Assembly (NCBI RefSeq): GCF_021018805.1
Contig: NC_086249.1
Location: 79,138,472-79,202,471, forward strand
Length of the DNA: 64,000 nucleotides
Origin: Prinia subflava
Taxonomy: Eukaryota; Chordata; Aves; Passeriformes; Cisticolidae
Reading direction: 5' to 3'
Shown: one piece after another, positions 61,219 through 64,000 of the stretch
Layout: each line of letters begins with the position of its first letter
How positions within the stretch are numbered: position 1 is the first letter of the stretch
Notes under the pieces: model-generated
The model's input: only the letters and a program-made list of their open reading frames with translations
Told to the model about the DNA's origin: nothing
Database searches by the model: none
Position numbers and translations under genes: made by a program

Positions 61219-61398
61219 ACATCAAGGCTGATCTGTACCACTACAGCAGTGCAGAGGAAAAATGTAGGGGCCTCAGGACCTGAGAAGTACACAGAGGCAT
61301 TTATTAAAAAACAGATTGAAGAGTTCAACCTAGGAAAGAGACATTTAGCCAACATGATGGGAGAAGATCCAGAAACTTTTACCCAAGAGGATATTGAT
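61219..61398 (+). CDS. MRPS9: MRPS9 coding exon 2 (partial gene; uS9m)
   Basis: This 60-codon exon is phase 0 at both ends. A T-rich tract ending in TTAG lies just before it, and a GTAAGT donor follows. It encodes residues 23-82, beginning [15 protein letters not shown] and containing [16 protein letters not shown] and [20 protein letters not shown]. From memory this is nearly identical to the same stretch of human MRPS9, in the mitochondria-specific N-terminal extension that precedes the bacterial-type S9 domain. No longer reading frame covers it because it is a short exon between introns. The next segment of the family (RAIAYLFPSGLFEK-like) was searched for by eye in 61399-64000 and not found, so exon 3 and the S9 domain lie beyond the window. 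Identification is strong; the exact acceptor is inferred from the TTAG and the reading frame. Confidence 0.92.
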
Positions 61399-64000
61399 GT
61401 AAGTACAGTTGCTCTGTTGGAGAAGTAATTTACTGTAGAGTTTCAGATATTGAAAGCACTTTATTTCAGCATGAGCCCCTCAGCTCTCTGTGAATTTTAA
61501 TCAAACTGTCAGAATAAGCAGGAATGCTACTATACATTGCAAACATTGCAACTGTGACTGTGAATAGACATTTTACTTCTGCTACCGTGTGAGGTCAGAC
61601 ATCCCAGTATAGAGCTGTATACTATATCTTGTTAAAGCACAGTAGGTTCTTTTTAAAAGCGCTAATGGATAATCCCCTTGATCTGAGGTTGTAAGAGGCA
61701 CTGTAAAGGTTTATGTAGCATTTCAAAATGTTTACTCACAATTTGACCAGCTGTGTATATTTAGGGTTTTCTTGTGTGATACTGTGGTTTCTGTTAACGT
61801 ATATTAAATTTTATAGGATATTTTATAACCAGTGCACTGGTTTAGCTTGAGGATTTTAATGTAGGTGTGAATTTTAATTCGTATCTACAGTATCTACAAA
61901 CATCCTGGTTTATTGTCATTCCCTCTCATGACTGGCAGATGGGTGGCCTCCTCGTTCTCTTTGTCATTTAGGCTCATGTAAAGATAAGCTCCCTTTCACT
62001 CAGAAAAATGTTTTGTTGCATGGATTTTTCAAATTTTTGTCTTTTTCTTTTTTTTTATGTCTCACCTGGCCTTCACTTCTGTCATATCTGTCTTATTTTA
62101 TTGTAGATCAGAGGTAGGAAGGAGAAATGTCCTTTGGTGACATTCACTCTTAGGTGAAGCTGCATGAAGTCTCATGGATGAAGTTTTCTTTGCACAGTAG
62201 CAGCACTACTGCTGTAGCCAAGGCAGCCCAGTGTGCCAACAGGGCCCTTAGGATAGAGGTAGTGATGTGGTAAGTGCAAAGCAAGAGCTGTCCATGGTTT
62301 CGTTTCTTTCAGGGTGAGGAGTTTTGTTTGTTGCCGCTCTCAGTGGCAAAATTCTGTCTGCATGCTGTGTCTTTTTGAGAGGTTTTGGTACTTATGCCAA
62401 GAAGTAATTTGTAGGTTGTGATCTAGGCTCATTTCAAACATTTGACGGGCTTCAAAACTAAGTTCTAAAAATAGGCGGCAAGGTAAAGTAATCCAGAGTA
62501 ATGGCCTGTTGAGAAAAAGGCTGAAATGAGACTTGAGTTTTATCAGGTATCAGAAAATCCATAAAGGCGGCTTAAGTCCAGGTCACAAATCCATAGGAAA
62601 TCAAGCTTTGTGAGTGCAAAGCTACGCACTGATGCTGCATGCACTTCCATGCAGAGGTGCAGGAATCACTCTGCTCCTCTGCCATCAAGTGCCAGTGCAG
62701 AGACCCTGCCAGTCTAAGTGTAAGTGGGTAAGGTCAACAGGAAAAGTATTCACTGAGGTCAGCAGTAATACCAGGCTGTTTCTTTACATTGGCTATTTTA
62801 TTTCTCTGCAAACTATAAAATTTCCTTTCCATGTGTTTTTCAGGTTTTTTTTTTTCTTCCCTCTAATGATCTTTATTTTTTTGAGTTACTTTCTTGTGAA
62901 CTAAACGTGCACCAATCTACCATTGGGATACCTTCCATGTTCATACAGTACAGGGATGATGCTGGTAGTTCAGTTTGCCTGAAAGGTTAATGGCAGGGGA
63001 ATGCATTAATCTGTAGTCTTCCTTCCTTCCTTCCTTGACAGGGTGTAGGAAGAAGGCTTCTAAAAAGCAAGACTGCAAGAAATGCAAAATGAGCATATTT
63101 ATGTAGTGGTTTCTCCTTTATAAATCCACAGCACTACGATAATTTGCACCACATTAACTAAGCTCCACCATTAGTAAAAGCAGATTCATTCTGGAAATTA
63201 GCTTCTACAAATGCAGTGCAGGTGACAAGTATGGGACTGCTTTGCAGACTGTTCCTGAAATGATGGAGAAGTGGAGCCAAAAGAGTAGTGTTTTGTTTGG
63301 TGATACCAAGTATCTGTGGTTTGATTTCTTCATATTCTGTTAGGTGTGGAGAAATAATTAGAGTGTCTAATAGTGTCTTCTATGCATAATTAAATTTCTG
63401 TTATAAAAATATAAAAGCTCCTTAAGCACTGGCAGGAGAATTACCAAGCTTTACATTTTGAACAGCAATAATTCTTTCTGATGAGTGCTTATATACCTCC
63501 ATGTCTTCTGCCGTTAATCAGTCTTTGCAGTGTATTTCAAAAGTAGACATCCTAGGATTCTGTCCTTCACTGGAGTTTTAGGTAGAGTTTAATAAAAGCT
63601 AAACCTTGTGAAGTTTTAAAACAGGAAAATAAGTTGACTTACTTGCTAATCCTCGGATGTTGTGGAAGCAGAATTGCCTCTTACTGATGCTTTTATTTAG
63701 GAATGAAAAGTTAAGCTGTGTATTACAACAGTATTTCTGGAGGAGAAAAAAAAATCCAGCAAATTGATATATAACTCTGCACAAGTGTACCAATTGCTTT
63801 TTAATTGGTATTATAGACCTCACTCTGAAGCTAGGTTGTTTTATACTCCTATGTGTGAGTATATGCTATGAAGTTTTTCTAATTGATTTGCTTTGCCCAT
63901 TCCATTTGATGTATCATTTTTCACAATATTTCATAATTTGTGCTCATTTCTAATGAACAGAGTCGTTAGGACAGGCATGTCTAAGTACAACTGACAGCTA
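61399..64000 (+). other. MRPS9: MRPS9 intron 2 (5' part, runs off the window)
   Basis: This begins with the GTAAGT donor after exon 2. It is AT-rich and contains a CCTT tetranucleotide run at 63021-63036. No sequence encoding the next conserved MRPS9 segment is visible, and no other gene is seen. Confidence 0.75.
63021..63036. repeat. (CCTT)4 microsatellite
   Basis: Four CCTT units, preceded by a partial unit, in MRPS9 intron 2. A pyrimidine-rich simple repeat. Confidence 0.8.

Noticed and set aside
61399..64000. MRPS9 exon 3
   Set aside because: No frame encodes the next conserved segment with splice sites, so it must lie beyond the window.
1..64000. CRISPR array, operon, prophage or other prokaryotic system
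   Set aside because: No regularly spaced repeats, no dense same-strand coding, and clear vertebrate introns and retrotransposons.

Overview
The window is vertebrate nuclear DNA, and most likely from a bird. Its interspersed repeats are mainly CR1 non-LTR retrotransposon 3' ends, on both strands. There is one probable solo endogenous-retrovirus LTR and one older LTR fragment. A composite at about 8.4-8.5 kb joins a degenerate tRNA-Ile-like head to a CR1-type tail, the architecture I recall for the songbird SINE TguSINE1. That makes a passerine the best guess, but the call rests on a single element.

Only one protein-coding gene can be supported: the 5' part of MRPS9 (mitochondrial small-subunit ribosomal protein uS9m) on the + strand. 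Exon 1 (54344-54409) lies in a CpG island with a consensus NRF-1 site just upstream. Intron 1 runs 54410-61218. Exon 2 (61219-61398) encodes the conserved stretch containing [10 protein letters not shown] and [20 protein letters not shown]. The rest of the gene lies beyond position 64000.

Positions 1 to about 50 kb form a gene-poor, AT-rich, repeat-poor stretch with no coding exon I can recognise. In mammals the gene upstream of MRPS9 is the neural transcription factor POU3F3 (BRN1), which lies in a large regulatory desert. If that synteny holds here, this stretch belongs to that desert. Several blocks look like developmental enhancers, with dense homeodomain, SOX, POU or TCAATA-type motifs and few repeats. 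They are candidates only, because conservation cannot be tested from one sequence. The strongest is an isolated CpG-rich block at about 5.69-6.33 kb.

From about 50.2 to 55.9 kb the character changes. Five or six CR1 fragments and a solo LTR are packed around the MRPS9 promoter, with CR1 copies within 400 bp on both sides of exon 1. Most open frames in the window are chance, repeat-derived or CpG-island frames. I found no tRNA gene able to function, no CRISPR array, no operon and no novel multi-gene system.
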